Assembly: GCA_944320865.1 (NCBI GenBank)
Contig: CALUJC010000005.1
Span: forward strand, 1 to 64,000
Source: an uncultured Bacteroides sp.
GTDB taxonomy: Bacteria; Bacteroidota; Bacteroidia; Bacteroidales; Bacteroidaceae
Length of the DNA stretch: 64,000 nucleotides
Reading direction: 5' to 3'
Within the stretch, counting starts at the first letter, position 1. Every line of letters begins with the position of its first letter. The notes beneath the pieces are model-generated. The model did not search any database and was not told the DNA's origin. It saw nothing but the letters and a program-made list of their open reading frames with translations. Below are positions 51,819-60,286 of the stretch, piece after piece. A program made the position numbers and the translations under genes.

Positions 51819-52397
51819 ATGGAATACATACTGATATTTATTTCGGCAATCTTCGTCAACAACATTGTGTTGTCGCAGTTCCTGGGTATATGCCCCTTCC
51901 TGGGCGTGTCCAAGAAGATTGACACCGCGCTGGGCATGGCCGCCGCAGTGGCTTTCGTGCTCACCATCGCCACCATCGTCACCTTCCTCATACAGAAGTA
52001 CGTGCTCGATGCCTTGGGGCTGGGATACCTGCAGACCATCACCTTCATCCTCGTCATTGCGGCCTTGGTGCAGATGGTGGAAATCATACTGAAGAAAGTG
52101 TCGCCTGCGCTCTATCAGGCCCTGGGCGTGTTCCTGCCGCTTATCACCACCAACTGCTGCATCCTTGGCGTGGCTATTCTCGTCATCCAAAAGGACTACG
52201 ACCTGCTTACCGGCATCGTGTACGCCTTCTCCACCGCTTTGGGCTTCGGCCTGGCGCTGACCCTCTTTGCCGGCATACGCGAACAACTCAGCCTGGTCAG
52301 CATACCCAAGGGACTGCAGGGAACACCCATCGCGCTCATCACCGCCGGACTGTTGGCCATGGCCTTCATGGGCTTCTCGGGCGTGGTGAAGCTGTAA
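51819..52397 (+). CDS. rnfA: RNF complex subunit A
   Basis: A 192-aa membrane protein with six helices. NNIVLSQFLGICPFLGVSKK holds the conserved Cys near residue 25 and TTNCCILGVA the second Cys group. Together with RnfE it frames the membrane Fe-S cluster on the electron and ion path. It is the last gene of the operon and is followed by a strong terminator. Confidence 0.96.
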   Translation: MEYILIFISAIFVNNIVLSQFLGICPFLGVSKKIDTALGMAAAVAFVLTIATIVTFLIQKYVLDALGLGYLQTITFILVIAALVQMVEIILKKVSPALYQALGVFLPLITTNCCILGVAILVIQKDYDLLTGIVYAFSTALGFGLALTLFAGIREQLSLVSIPKGLQGTPIALITAGLLAMAFMGFSGVVKL

Positions 52398-52475
52398 CCG
52401 CGCAGGGTGGCAGACCTACACACGGCACGCTATGGGTACACCCGATAGAGGCCGGTGGTACACCCTTTTCATACG

Positions 52476-52519
52476 AGAGACTTACTTCCCGCACCAGGGA
52501 GGTAGGTCTCTTTATTGTT
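52476..52519 (+). terminator. Rho-independent terminator of rnf operon
   Basis: A 15-bp stem (AGAGACTTACTTCCC with GGGAGGTAGGTCTCT, including G-U pairs), 6-base loop GCACCA, then TTATTGTT. Confidence 0.8.
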
Positions 52520-52585
52520 AAAAAAGTACAAAGAAATAATCGCCGAAAGGTGCAAACCGCTATCTTTAACCTCCCGTTACCCCGG

Positions 52586-52645
52586 CCCGGTGCCCCGTTA
52601 ATCACACCCTTCATGATGGCCAACGGAGTAACGGCTTGATAAACA
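52586..52645 (-). pseudogene. Antisense relic resembling fragments of RnfC and RnfD
   Basis: Read on the minus strand it encodes FAVYQAV directly followed by TPLAIMKGVINGAPG. The first word occurs in RnfC of this window and the second in RnfD at the flavin site. Over the 15 RnfD codons 39 of 45 bases match 49996-50040, and all six differences are at third codon positions. The surrounding reading frame is not conserved, so this is a remnant or junction product rather than a gene. Confidence 0.5.
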
Positions 52646-52666
52646 GCAAAACTAAAACTACAGAAC

Positions 52667-53089
52667 ATGCAGATATTACAGCTACCCGGTACGGACAAGA
52701 AACTCTACGAGCTGGTGGCCCCGCTGGTAATGGACCCCAAGGTGCTGAGGCAGAACTACAACTTCCCCTTCCGCACGTCAGAGCGCTTCGAATGGTTCGT
52801 GGCCGTTGACCGGAAGGAAGTGGTGGGCTTCGTACCCGTAGAGCACAAGCGCGCCGAAGACGTCATCAACAACTACTACGTGCGCGACCGCCAGACTGAT
52901 ACGTTGGAACAGCTGCTCCGCTACGCCATTGGCCACCTGGAGGCAGGTCCGGTGCTGGCTGCCGTCAGCTTCAAGGAAGACAAGGAGCTTTTTGCCAGCC
53001 TGGGCTTTGAAGAAGAAACCGTATGGACCCGCTACGTGCGGATGAGAAAAAACGCCGACCGACATGAGCCAACCGAAGAACGTGTATGA
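52667..53089 (+). CDS. Acetyltransferase-like (GNAT fold) small protein
   Basis: A 140-aa protein. FVAVDRKEVVGFVPVEH, NNYYVRDRQTDTLEQLLRYAIGHLEAGPVLAAVSFKEDKELFASLGFEEETVWTRYVRMRK follows the beta-alpha order of GNAT enzymes. In particular there is the late FASLGFEEE turn and final strand. The acetyl-CoA loop (Q/RxxGxG/A) is not obvious, so activity is uncertain. It overlaps the next gene by 26 bp, forming a tight operon with the IbrA- and IbrB-like genes. Confidence 0.65.
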   Translation: MQILQLPGTDKKLYELVAPLVMDPKVLRQNYNFPFRTSERFEWFVAVDRKEVVGFVPVEHKRAEDVINNYYVRDRQTDTLEQLLRYAIGHLEAGPVLAAVSFKEDKELFASLGFEEETVWTRYVRMRKNADRHEPTEERV

Positions 53090-54353
53090 ACTGGCGCAAG
53101 AACGCCTTGCCATTATTTTCAAGGAGTTTGACACCGTGTGCGTGTCCTACTCCGGAGGGAAGGACAGCGGCGTGATGCTCAACCTGTGCATAGACTACAT
53201 CCGCCAGCACCACCTGGACCGTAAGTTGTGCGTGTTCCACATGGACTACGAGATACAGTACCGGCAGACCATCGACTACGTGGACAGGACGCTTGCCAGT
53301 AACCGCGACATACTGGACGTGTACCGCGTGTGCGTCCCCTTCCGCGTAAGCACCTGCACCTCCATGTACCAAAGCTACTGGCGCCCTTGGCAAGATGACC
53401 TCAAAGACATCTGGGTGCGCCCCATGCCCGAGGACTGCTACACGAAGGAGGACTTCCCCTTCTACCGCGAAGACATGTGGGACTATGACTTCCAGATGCT
53501 CTTCGCAAAGTGGTTGCATGCCCGCAAGGACTCGGTGCGTACGTGCTTCCTCATCGGCATACGCACGCAGGAGAGCTTCAACCGCTGGCGCAGCATACAC
53601 CTCAGCCGGAAGTACCAGATGTACCACAAGTACCGCTGGACATCGAAGATTGGGAACGACATCTACAACGCCTATCCCATCTACGACTGGAAGACCACGG
53701 ACGTCTGGACGGCCAACGGGAAGTTCCACTACGACTACAACCACCTCTACGACCTCTACTACAAGGCAGGGGTCAGCCTCGAAAGGCAACGTGTGGCCAG
53801 TCCCTTCCTGTGCGAGGCGCAAGACAGCCTCCGCCTGTACCGTGCCATCGACCCCGACACGTGGGGCCGCATGATAGGACGCGTCAACGGCGTCAACTTC
53901 ACCGGCATCTATGGCGGCACGCGGGCCATGGGGTGGCAATCGGTCACGCTTCCCAAGGGGTACACCTGGAAGGAGTTCATGCACTTCCTGCTATCCACCC
54001 TGCCCGAGGAAACACGCCGCAACTACCTCCGCAAGCTCACGGTGAGCATCGAGTTCTGGCGCACCAAAGGGGGCTGCCTGGCGGACAGCACCATCGAGAA
54101 GCTGCGGCAGGCGGGCGTCATCATGGAGGTGGGCGGCTCCACCAACTACAAGACCTCCAAGAAGCCCGTCAAAATGAGCTACCTGGACGACATCAACATC
54201 TCCGAATTCCGCGAGATTCCTACGTACAAACGCATGTGCATCTGCATCCTCAAGAACGACCATGCCTGCAAGTACATGGGCTTTGCCTTGACAAAGGAGG
54301 AAGCCTACAAGAGAGACAAGATTATGGAACAATTCAAAAACCTGAAGTTATGA
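53064..54353 (+). CDS. IbrA-like PP-loop protein (PAPS-reductase family with DUF3440)
   Basis: A 429-aa protein. The PP-loop SYSGGKDSG (28-36) binds ATP as in PAPS reductases and other N-type ATP pyrophosphatases. HMDYEIQYRQTIDYVD and LIGIRTQESFNRWRSI are also family-like. The C-terminal half (about 220-429) resembles DUF3440: LYRAIDPDTWGRMIGRVNGVNFTGIYGGTRAMGW, and a CICILKNDHACKYMGF Cys group. E. coli IbrA, a regulator of immunoglobulin-binding genes, has this layout. No sulfate-assimilation genes are near. It shares four bases (ATGA) with the ParB-like gene, matching the ibrA-ibrB pairing. Confidence 0.85.
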   Translation: MSQPKNVYELAQERLAIIFKEFDTVCVSYSGGKDSGVMLNLCIDYIRQHHLDRKLCVFHMDYEIQYRQTIDYVDRTLASNRDILDVYRVCVPFRVSTCTSMYQSYWRPWQDDLKDIWVRPMPEDCYTKEDFPFYREDMWDYDFQMLFAKWLHARKDSVRTCFLIGIRTQESFNRWRSIHLSRKYQMYHKYRWTSKIGNDIYNAYPIYDWKTTDVWTANGKFHYDYNHLYDLYYKAGVSLERQRVASPFLCEAQDSLRLYRAIDPDTWGRMIGRVNGVNFTGIYGGTRAMGWQSVTLPKGYTWKEFMHFLLSTLPEETRRNYLRKLTVSIEFWRTKGGCLADSTIEKLRQAGVIMEVGGSTNYKTSKKPVKMSYLDDINISEFREIPTYKRMCICILKNDHACKYMGFALTKEEAYKRDKIMEQFKNLKL

Positions 54354-54901
54354 CCGAATACATGAGCCCGGTGTACAACGTGCGGGCAGTGCCCGTCGAG
54401 AAGGTACAGGCCAACGACTATAACCCCAACGTGGTGGCTCCGCCCGAAATGAAACTGCTCGAACTCTCCATCTGGGAAGACGGGTTCACCATGCCCTGCG
54501 TGTGCTACTACAACGAGCAGGAAGACAAGTATATACTGGTGGACGGATTCCACCGCTACCAGGTGCTGAAGACCTCCAAGCGCGTCAACGAGCGCGAACA
54601 CGGCATGTTGCCCGTGGTGGTCATCGAGAAAGACCTGTCCAACCGGATGGCCTCTACCATCCGCCACAACCGCGCAAGGGGCACACACACCATCGAACTG
54701 ATGTGCAACATCGTGGCCGAGCTGGACAAAGCCGGCATGTCCGACGAGTGGATTATGAAGCACATCGGCATGGACCGCGACGAGCTGTTGCGCCTGAAGC
54801 AAATCTCCGGACTGGCAGAGCTTTTTGCCGACAAGGCTTTCAGCGTGCCCGACAAGGAAGTAGAGTTCCAGCCGCCTACGCCGCAGGACGCGTCGCTGTG
54901 A
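54350..54901 (+). CDS. IbrB-like ParB/Srx-fold protein
   Basis: A 183-aa protein. The N-terminal ParB/sulfiredoxin-like domain has VPVEKVQANDYNPNVVAPPEMKLLELSIWEDGF, YILVDGFHRYQVL (the G-x-HR nucleotide-binding box, 61-73) and STIRHNRARGTH (about 102-113). A helical C-terminal part (MSDEWIMKHIGMDRDELLRLKQISGL) looks like the ParB helix-turn-helix. It overlaps the IbrA-like gene by ATGA. Proteins of this type pair with PP-loop proteins in phages and genomic islands. The biochemical role is not settled. Confidence 0.85.
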   Translation: MTEYMSPVYNVRAVPVEKVQANDYNPNVVAPPEMKLLELSIWEDGFTMPCVCYYNEQEDKYILVDGFHRYQVLKTSKRVNEREHGMLPVVVIEKDLSNRMASTIRHNRARGTHTIELMCNIVAELDKAGMSDEWIMKHIGMDRDELLRLKQISGLAELFADKAFSVPDKEVEFQPPTPQDASL

Positions 54902-54919
54902 CCGGGGCGGGGAAGGGGG

Positions 54920-55525
54920 TTACTCCTCCTTGCGGAGCGCAAACCCCATGAGCAGCCCGTCATATCCCTCGGCCAGGCTGGAGATGGTTTCCAGCGTGCC
55001 GCTTCCGCTCTTTCCGGCCAGCAGTTGCACCAGGTCGAGCAGGCGGTCGAAGTTGAACAGCAGGTCCATCTGCGCCGACGTGTATTTCAGCGTGGCTTTC
55101 AAGGGCACCAGGCGGGCCAGTTTGAGGGTGACGCGGTTCTCCGCCTGGTCGTAGGTGTACGTTCCTTTTACCGGTTTTCCACCTAATGTGGCCTGGAAGG
55201 TACTGTCGGCCTCGAAGGTAAAGCTCAGTGCGCCTTCACGGAAGCCCAGCTTCTGCAGCTGTTCGTCCAGCTTGCCGGCCAGTGTGTTGGCAGCCACGGC
55301 ACCTCCGGCCTTGGCCAGCAGGTTGTCCGACTCAAACTCCACAGCGGCGCCGGTGTACACCCACGTGCCGGTCATTTCGGCCAGGTTGACACCCGTCACG
55401 GCACCTACCAGTTTCTCTACGTTGTCACGGTTCAGCAAGTCCTTCAGCGACTGTGCCTGTGCGCTTGGGCAGGCCAGCAGTGCGGCCACGAGGGCCGGAA
55501 GGACGATTTGTACATACTTCTTCAT
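54920..55525 (-). CDS. DUF4923 family exported protein
   Basis: A 201-aa protein with a signal peptide ending SAQAQ. LKDLLNRDNVEKLVGAVTG, MTGTWVYTGAAVEFESDNLLAKAGGAVAANTLAGKLDEQLQKLG, and lipocalin-like strands (FTFEADSTFQATLGGKPVKGTYTYD) fit what I recall as DUF4923, a Bacteroidales family of unknown function. It starts four bases after engB ends, so they share a transcript. Confidence 0.75.
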   Translation of the reverse strand: MKKYVQIVLPALVAALLACPSAQAQSLKDLLNRDNVEKLVGAVTGVNLAEMTGTWVYTGAAVEFESDNLLAKAGGAVAANTLAGKLDEQLQKLGFREGALSFTFEADSTFQATLGGKPVKGTYTYDQAENRVTLKLARLVPLKATLKYTSAQMDLLFNFDRLLDLVQLLAGKSGSGTLETISSLAEGYDGLLMGFALRKEE

Positions 55526-55529
55526 ACGC

Positions 55530-56147
55530 TTATTTCTGTTGGTTCTGTTGTAAAGTTTTGTTAACGTTCTCGATGAAGCCCAGCAGTTCCTCCCGCCCCA
55601 GGCGGCTTTCTGCCGAGGTGACGAAGCTGGGTGGCAACTCCTCCCACTGTCCCTCCAGGTGTTTCAGGTAGGCCTGCACGTTGGCCTTCAGTGCCCCGGG
55701 CTTCAGTTTATCGGCCTTGGTGAAGACCAGTGCAAAGGGTACGCCGTTCTCGCCCAGCCACTCTATGAACTCCAGGTCGATAGCCTGGGGGCTGTGGCGC
55801 ACGTCTACCAGCACAAACAGGCACGTCATCTGCTCGCGGTGCAGCACGTAGCTTTCGATGATGCGGCGTATCTGCTCCTGCACGCGGCGCCCGCGCTGGG
55901 CATAGCCGTAGCCGGGAAGGTCGACGATGTACCACCGGTCGTTGACGAGGAAGTGGTTGATAAGCAATGTCTTGCCGGGCGTTGCCGAGGTCATGGCCAG
56001 CCCTTTCCGCCCGGTGAGCATGTTGATAAGGCTGGACTTGCCCACGTTGGAACGCCCGATGAAGGCGTATTCGGGCCTCCCGTCACGGGGGCACTTGCCC
56101 ACGTCGGTGTTGCTCACGACGAATGTGGCACTGCGTATTTCCATCAT
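55530..56147 (-). CDS. engB: Ribosome-biogenesis GTPase EngB/YsxC
   Basis: A 205-aa GTPase of usual size that acts in large-subunit assembly. G1 GRSNVGKSS (about 31-39), the G2 Thr in [10 protein letters not shown]3 DLPGYG, G4 TKAD and a G5 SAE-like motif in VTSAESRLG are all present. The start at 56147 follows a -7 box TATCTTTG at 56174-56181 on the minus strand; a longer frame upstream is not conserved. Confidence 0.95.
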   Translation of the reverse strand: MMEIRSATFVVSNTDVGKCPRDGRPEYAFIGRSNVGKSSLINMLTGRKGLAMTSATPGKTLLINHFLVNDRWYIVDLPGYGYAQRGRRVQEQIRRIIESYVLHREQMTCLFVLVDVRHSPQAIDLEFIEWLGENGVPFALVFTKADKLKPGALKANVQAYLKHLEGQWEELPPSFVTSAESRLGREELLGFIENVNKTLQQNQQK

Positions 56148-56173
56148 ATGCTTTGCAGTTTGGTTTCTCTGTG

Positions 56174-56181
56174 CAAAGATA
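56174..56181 (-). promoter_or_regulatory. -7 box of engB-DUF4923 operon
   Basis: TATCTTTG on the minus strand, 26 bases before the ATG. No clear -33 element. Confidence 0.5.
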
Positions 56182-56330
56182 CGCATTATTCCCCTAAAAT
56201 GAAAGAGGTGCGGAAGTCTCCCTCCACACCTCGCTTGGCTTGTCTGTATGTGTCGCATTATCTGACTGACTGCTATCTGCATCTTTTACCTCTGTTCCTC
56301 AATTCTTCATTATTGATGCTTCATCCTTCG

Positions 56331-56807
56331 TTAACCCAACTGATGGTCGCCGTCGTCCTCACCCTCGCCCGTTCCGGGTTCGGCAGAAGGCGTCTCCACC
56401 TTGTCGAAGCGCACGAAGCGTGCCCCGTTTACCAGCGAGCGGGTGGCCAGCGAACCATCCAGGTGGCGGGTAGAGGCGGGCAGGAAGCGTACCTTCAAGG
56501 TGCTTTGCCCGGTAGTGACATCTTCCTCGTTTTCAGCTCCTTTGCCTGTGGCTACCAGGGTGAAGCGGAAAGTGCCCAGTCCGTCGAGCGTCACGCTCTC
56601 CGAGGCTTGCAAGTGGCGCGTCATCACGGTCACGAGGTTGTCAATGACGTTCTTCGTGTCGCCCGGTGTCAGTGAAGACAGCTCGGCTATCTCCTTGGCA
56701 ATCTGGTCGGTATCCACCCTTCCGCTTAGTATGACGCGGGGGTAGTACAGCTTCTGGCCTTCCTTGTTGGCGATGCTCGATTTTTGTGCTTTGTAAATTA
56801 CTGCCAT
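56331..56807 (-). CDS. HU-family DNA-binding protein (Bacteroidales type)
   Basis: A 158-aa protein. The HU-like domain (about 25-115) has ILSGRVDTDQIAKEIAELSSLTPGDTKNVIDNLVTVMTRHLQASESVTLDGLGTFRFTLVATG, the helix pair and saddle of IHF/HU, with an N-terminal VIYKAQKSSIANKEGQKLYYP extension and an acidic Gly-rich tail. Such long variants are numerous in Bacteroides and may bind DNA at specific loci. The start at 56807 gives the usual MAVIYKA opening. Confidence 0.85.
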   Translation of the reverse strand: MAVIYKAQKSSIANKEGQKLYYPRVILSGRVDTDQIAKEIAELSSLTPGDTKNVIDNLVTVMTRHLQASESVTLDGLGTFRFTLVATGKGAENEEDVTTGQSTLKVRFLPASTRHLDGSLATRSLVNGARFVRFDKVETPSAEPGTGEGEDDGDHQLG

Positions 56808-57085
56808 ATTCTTTGCAACAATTAAAAGGTTGTCATACACTTGTGTATCTGTGCGTTCTGTAAAAACATCTGAATGCCTTACGGGTTACCCCGCCTTCCG
56901 GAGGACAGGGCTTCCCGGCGTGGATGACAGGCTTCCGGCAGACGGACGACCCACGTGACGTGTCCGAATGCTTTACCTATCATCCTATGCAAAGATACTA
57001 CTTTCCCGGCAGCGGCCAAACTGCAGGAAGGGGAATTCGTCCCGCTTGCATGACGGCCCTCTGTTGCTGCGAAGCCCCTATAACG
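56808..57085. other. Gap without recognised features
   Basis: No ORF, terminator or repeat that I can support. There are only short GC-rich stretches before the stop of the next minus-strand gene. Confidence 0.4.
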
Positions 57086-58000
57086 TCAGGCATCGAGACG
57101 GAATTCGCCCTTCTTCTTCGGGGCGGGGATGTCATAATCCTTGCCTGTAAGGGCTTTGACGAAGTAGTTCAGGCTCTGCGCGGGCTGCTGCATGGTGTCC
57201 AGCCGGGTGGCGAGCTGGTGGCGCAGGGAGTAGCGCGTGATGATTCCTGTATCGCCGCATTCCTCCAGTTCGCGCTCGGTGTACGGATATCTCACTGCCA
57301 ACTGTCCCACCAGTTCCGCCTTGTAGGGCGGGGTGGGCAAGCCGCGTGTCTGGCAGAACAGGTCGATTGAATTGTAAATATCCTTATACAGTTGCTGCGT
57401 GCCCTTGGGAAAGTAGCCCGTGTTGCCCCGGTCGAAGCAGGGCGGCAGCACGCGGTAGGCCCCGTCGAGCCGTTCCACCAGTCCGTATGCGATGGCCAAG
57501 CTCATGTACTTCTGTATTGTCCCGTAAGATATTTTCAGCACGTTTGCCATCTCGTGCAGGCTGTAGTACGTCAGGTTGCAGTTGTTCAGGCACAGGCATT
57601 TCAGTTGCAGCAAGAATCCCTTCAAGGCGGTTTCCTGCTTGAGTTCGGCCAGCGGGATACGCAGCCCCAGGAAACTGCGGTCCACGATGATGAAGTCCTT
57701 CTGTGGGAAGTACACTTGGTAAAAGTTTTTCGTTTTCGGCGCACCCCGGTCGGGCTTGATGTATTGGCGCGTGATGTCCACCAGTCCCAACTCTTGTGCC
57801 CGGTGCAGGTGGTTGCTCACGGTGGCCTCGCTGAATCCCGTTTCGCGCGCCAGGGTTTCGAGCAGCACGTTCGACCGCCCCGTCTCGTAGTCCGTCTTAA
57901 AGAGGAGTAGCAGGTAGCTGTACGCCTCGCTGTGTGCCAGCAGCTTGCCCGCCCGCAGCGGGAAGAGCCGGTAATCTTCATTGTTAATAAGTTTAATCAT
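57086..58000 (-). CDS. Winged-helix DNA-binding protein, replication-initiator-like
   Basis: A 304-aa protein with no signal peptide. Two winged-helix-like segments are visible: NVLLETLARETGFSEATVSNHLHRAQELGLVDI (about 43-75) and YYSLHEMANVLKISYGTIQKYMSLAIAYGLVERLDG (about 145-180). This tandem arrangement is seen in plasmid or element initiators and regulators, but I see no defining family motif. The C-terminal part is basic. It starts about 125 bases after the stop of the next gene upstream and may be in its transcript. Role in DNA binding is inferred. Confidence 0.6.
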   Translation of the reverse strand: MIKLINNEDYRLFPLRAGKLLAHSEAYSYLLLLFKTDYETGRSNVLLETLARETGFSEATVSNHLHRAQELGLVDITRQYIKPDRGAPKTKNFYQVYFPQKDFIIVDRSFLGLRIPLAELKQETALKGFLLQLKCLCLNNCNLTYYSLHEMANVLKISYGTIQKYMSLAIAYGLVERLDGAYRVLPPCFDRGNTGYFPKGTQQLYKDIYNSIDLFCQTRGLPTPPYKAELVGQLAVRYPYTERELEECGDTGIITRYSLRHQLATRLDTMQQPAQSLNYFVKALTGKDYDIPAPKKKGEFRLDA

Positions 58001-58124
58001 ATTACATCAACATTTTAAAAATTTTCAAAAGCCCCGTTGGGCCTGTGAGCTATGTTAGTAGTAAGGTAGTTATTAGTATGCCTGCGGGTTTTGTACCGGG
58101 CGATACCGGTTTTTTGGCAGTCGC

Positions 58125-59093
58125 TCACCGGCGGCCTTCGTACTCGTCGCTCACTGCGCGCAGGGCGTCGGCATAGTCCTTGGCGGACATGTATTGGCCG
58201 GGTACGGGTGTGAAGTACTTGTCCCACAGGTCCTTGTCGATGAGGGTGAGCGTGTCGGCCACGCGTTCCAGGTTTCCGCCCGTGTGCAGGTAGAAGCGCT
58301 TCACGCCCCGTGCGAAGGTGCCGTTGAAGCGGTCGGCCGTGAGGAAGGGGTGGTGGGCCAGCAACGCGAGCAGCCGGTCGCCCGCCTGGTGTGTGCGTTG
58401 GTCGAGTCGGAGTTGCGGGAAGTCGCCTATCCGCTTGTATCCCAGCAACATGGCTCTCACCTGGCAGGCGGTAAGGTCGGCCGTGCCCAGGCTGTAGAGG
58501 GCGAAGATGAAGGCGGCCTTGTAGCGTCGGCACAGGGTGAGGATGTGGTTCGTTTCCCCGTCTCCGGCCGTCAGGCCCGAGTGTATGAAGTCGGTGCCGC
58601 TCCACGCCTTGCCATTGTTGCGCAGGGCGGCGTAGGCCAGCACGTCCATGCCTTGTGGTATGCTGACTTCTTTGTAAGTGGGTTTTACCTTGGCAAGCGG
58701 GGCGAACTGCAACGCCAGTATGCGGCTTTGGCCGTCGATGCAGACCCCGTCGTAGTAGGCGTATTCGTCGGGACTGACGGGTGTGAGCCTTACCTTGAAG
58801 TTGTCCGGCGCAGCCTCTCCCTTTCCCTTTACGGGGACAAGGGTAGCGCGGAAGAGGCGTCGGCCTTGTAGTCTGTCAACTGCCTGTTCCATAGGCAGGT
58901 ACTCGATGGGCATGTCCGGCAGGTAGTCCAGCCCCATCAGCAGGTGGTAGCAGTTCAGCACGTTGTTCCGGTCTATCCTGCGGCGGTTTCCTTCCACGAA
59001 AAGCAGGTTCAGTCGTCCGTCTTGATGTCCGTAGAGCTTGGCGTTGTCTACTATTTCTCCCACCTCTACCATGATGTTCTTTTTCTTTTTCAT
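58125..59093 (-). CDS. ParB/DGQHR-like protein of unknown function
   Basis: A 322-aa protein. GVCIDGQSRILALQFA (about 116-131), followed by PTYKEVSIPQGMDVLAYAALRNNGKAWSGTDFIHSGL, resembles the DGQHR or ParB-like pattern of a DGxxR box and an NN-x-x-W-S-x-x-D-F motif found in element-encoded proteins. This is a motif resemblance, not a firm family call. The start at 59093 is preferred because the upstream frame is hydrophobic and unconserved-looking. Neighbours suggest an accessory module. Confidence 0.6.
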   Translation of the reverse strand: MKKKKNIMVEVGEIVDNAKLYGHQDGRLNLLFVEGNRRRIDRNNVLNCYHLLMGLDYLPDMPIEYLPMEQAVDRLQGRRLFRATLVPVKGKGEAAPDNFKVRLTPVSPDEYAYYDGVCIDGQSRILALQFAPLAKVKPTYKEVSIPQGMDVLAYAALRNNGKAWSGTDFIHSGLTAGDGETNHILTLCRRYKAAFIFALYSLGTADLTACQVRAMLLGYKRIGDFPQLRLDQRTHQAGDRLLALLAHHPFLTADRFNGTFARGVKRFYLHTGGNLERVADTLTLIDKDLWDKYFTPVPGQYMSAKDYADALRAVSDEYEGRR

Positions 59094-59349
59094 ATTTTGT
59101 AAGTTTAAAAGATTATAAAATAAATTTACCGCAACCGGAAGGCTGATGGCCACTTGTCTTCCTGTTACGGCAGCAAAGGTAGGGAGTTTCGGCGGGGAGG
59201 TTTGGGAGGAGTTTTCGGCGGGAAGTTTGCTCCCGTCACTTAGCGGGTTAGTGTTTAGTGATTAACGATTAATACGCTCGTAGTGAAGCGGTTAACGGTT
59301 AGTGGTTAGTGATTAATGCGTTCGTAGTCAGCCCACTAATCACTCATCA
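59094..59349. repeat. TTAGTGA-unit hairpin repeat
   Basis: The arms AGCGGTTAACGGTTAGTG at 59287-59315 and the complement at 59336-59365 match with two or three mismatches; more TTAGTGATTAA units precede them from about 59238. AGCGGTTAA also occurs in the stem at 6059-6067. The right arm supplies the last four codons and stop of the broken gene at 59350. The remaining bases (59094-59237) show nothing recognisable. Confidence 0.7.
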
Positions 59350-60188
59350 CTAACCGTTAACCGCTATCGTGGGGTAGACCGACGAGCGGATGCCGACGTA
59401 CTTGTCTTTGTATGACTTGAGGTAGCCCTTCAGCGTGTCGGGCGAATCGCCGTAGAGCAGCTCGGGGTTGAGGTTCAGGCCGGTGCGGTAGACAAGCCGG
59501 GCGCAGAGTACCTGCTTGTCGGCCATGCCCCGGTTGCCCGGTTTCCCCTTGGGGGCGGTCGGCGTTGTGCGGTCAAGGAAGCGGCGCAGCAACGAGGCGA
59601 AGTAGGCCACTTGCAGGGTGCCCGGGTCGCGCTTGGGGTTGAGGTGGGCGGTGTCGGTGGCGATGATGGAGCGGAGCCGTTGGGTATCAACTCCTTCAAG
59701 GCCGCGCTTCACCAGCTCCAGCATGAGCCATGCAGTGGCGGAGGAGAGGGTCTTTGCCCGTCCTTGCGAGGTCTTGAGGGTAAGCTGGAGGCGGGGTCGC
59801 CCGGGGCGGGTTGCAGGTCGAGGAAGCGTTGTACTTCGGCCATGACGGTGTCGTCGGGCGTGCGCACCACGAACTCCAGGCTGCGCGTGAAGTCGTAGCA
59901 GAACAGCACCAGCAGCCAGAAGGCGTCGGCATCCAGTCCCATCCCGGTGACGGCAGGCAGCACGAGGTCGTCTTGCCGATAGCCGGCGTAGGTGTAGGGG
60001 CACTGTATGCAGCCCCCGTCGTGCCGCCGGGCAAAGGTGGCCAGTGCCAGGTACGGGTCGGTCAAGGGCAGTCCGTCGGCCATCCGGACGCTGCCGTCGG
60101 GCAGGGTAGCGGGGTTCGCGTTGCCCCTCACCAGGCTTGCCACGTAGGCCAGCAGATGTTCGTTTCCGTCTTCTATGTGTGGTGTCAT
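59350..60188 (-). pseudogene. Frameshifted hypothetical gene
   Basis: Two overlapping minus-strand frames join into one protein of roughly 275 aa. The first (start 60188: MTPHIEDGNEHLLAYVASLVRG, then ARRHDGGCIQCPYTYAGYRQDDLVLPAVTGMGLDADAFWLLVLFCYDFTRSLEF) is protein-like until about LDLQPAPGD. The second becomes protein-like from LQLTLKTSQGRAKTLSSATAWLMLELVKRGLEG to the stop at 59350. The switch is at about 59795-59815 in a C-rich stretch. A one-base indel, a sequencing error or a programmed slip are all possible. I do not recognise the family. The last four codons come from a repeat arm. Confidence 0.6.
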
Positions 60189-60286
60189 GTTGCCGGGGTG
60201 TTATGCGCGGGTAAAGTTACAAAAAAATCCCCGCAACCCACAAGGGGCTACAGGGATTCTTGCAGATGAAGAAAAAGTAATGTCGT

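Noticed and set aside
52366..52698. The 110-codon minus-strand frame containing the RnfD-like words as a real gene.
   Set aside because: Outside the 22 matching residues the frame is unlike any protein, and it runs through the rnf terminator hairpin.
53064..54353. IbrA-like gene as a PAPS reductase of sulfate assimilation.
   Set aside because: It has a long DUF3440 C-terminal region, lacks the usual ECGLH tail and is coupled to a ParB-like gene rather than to sulfate genes.
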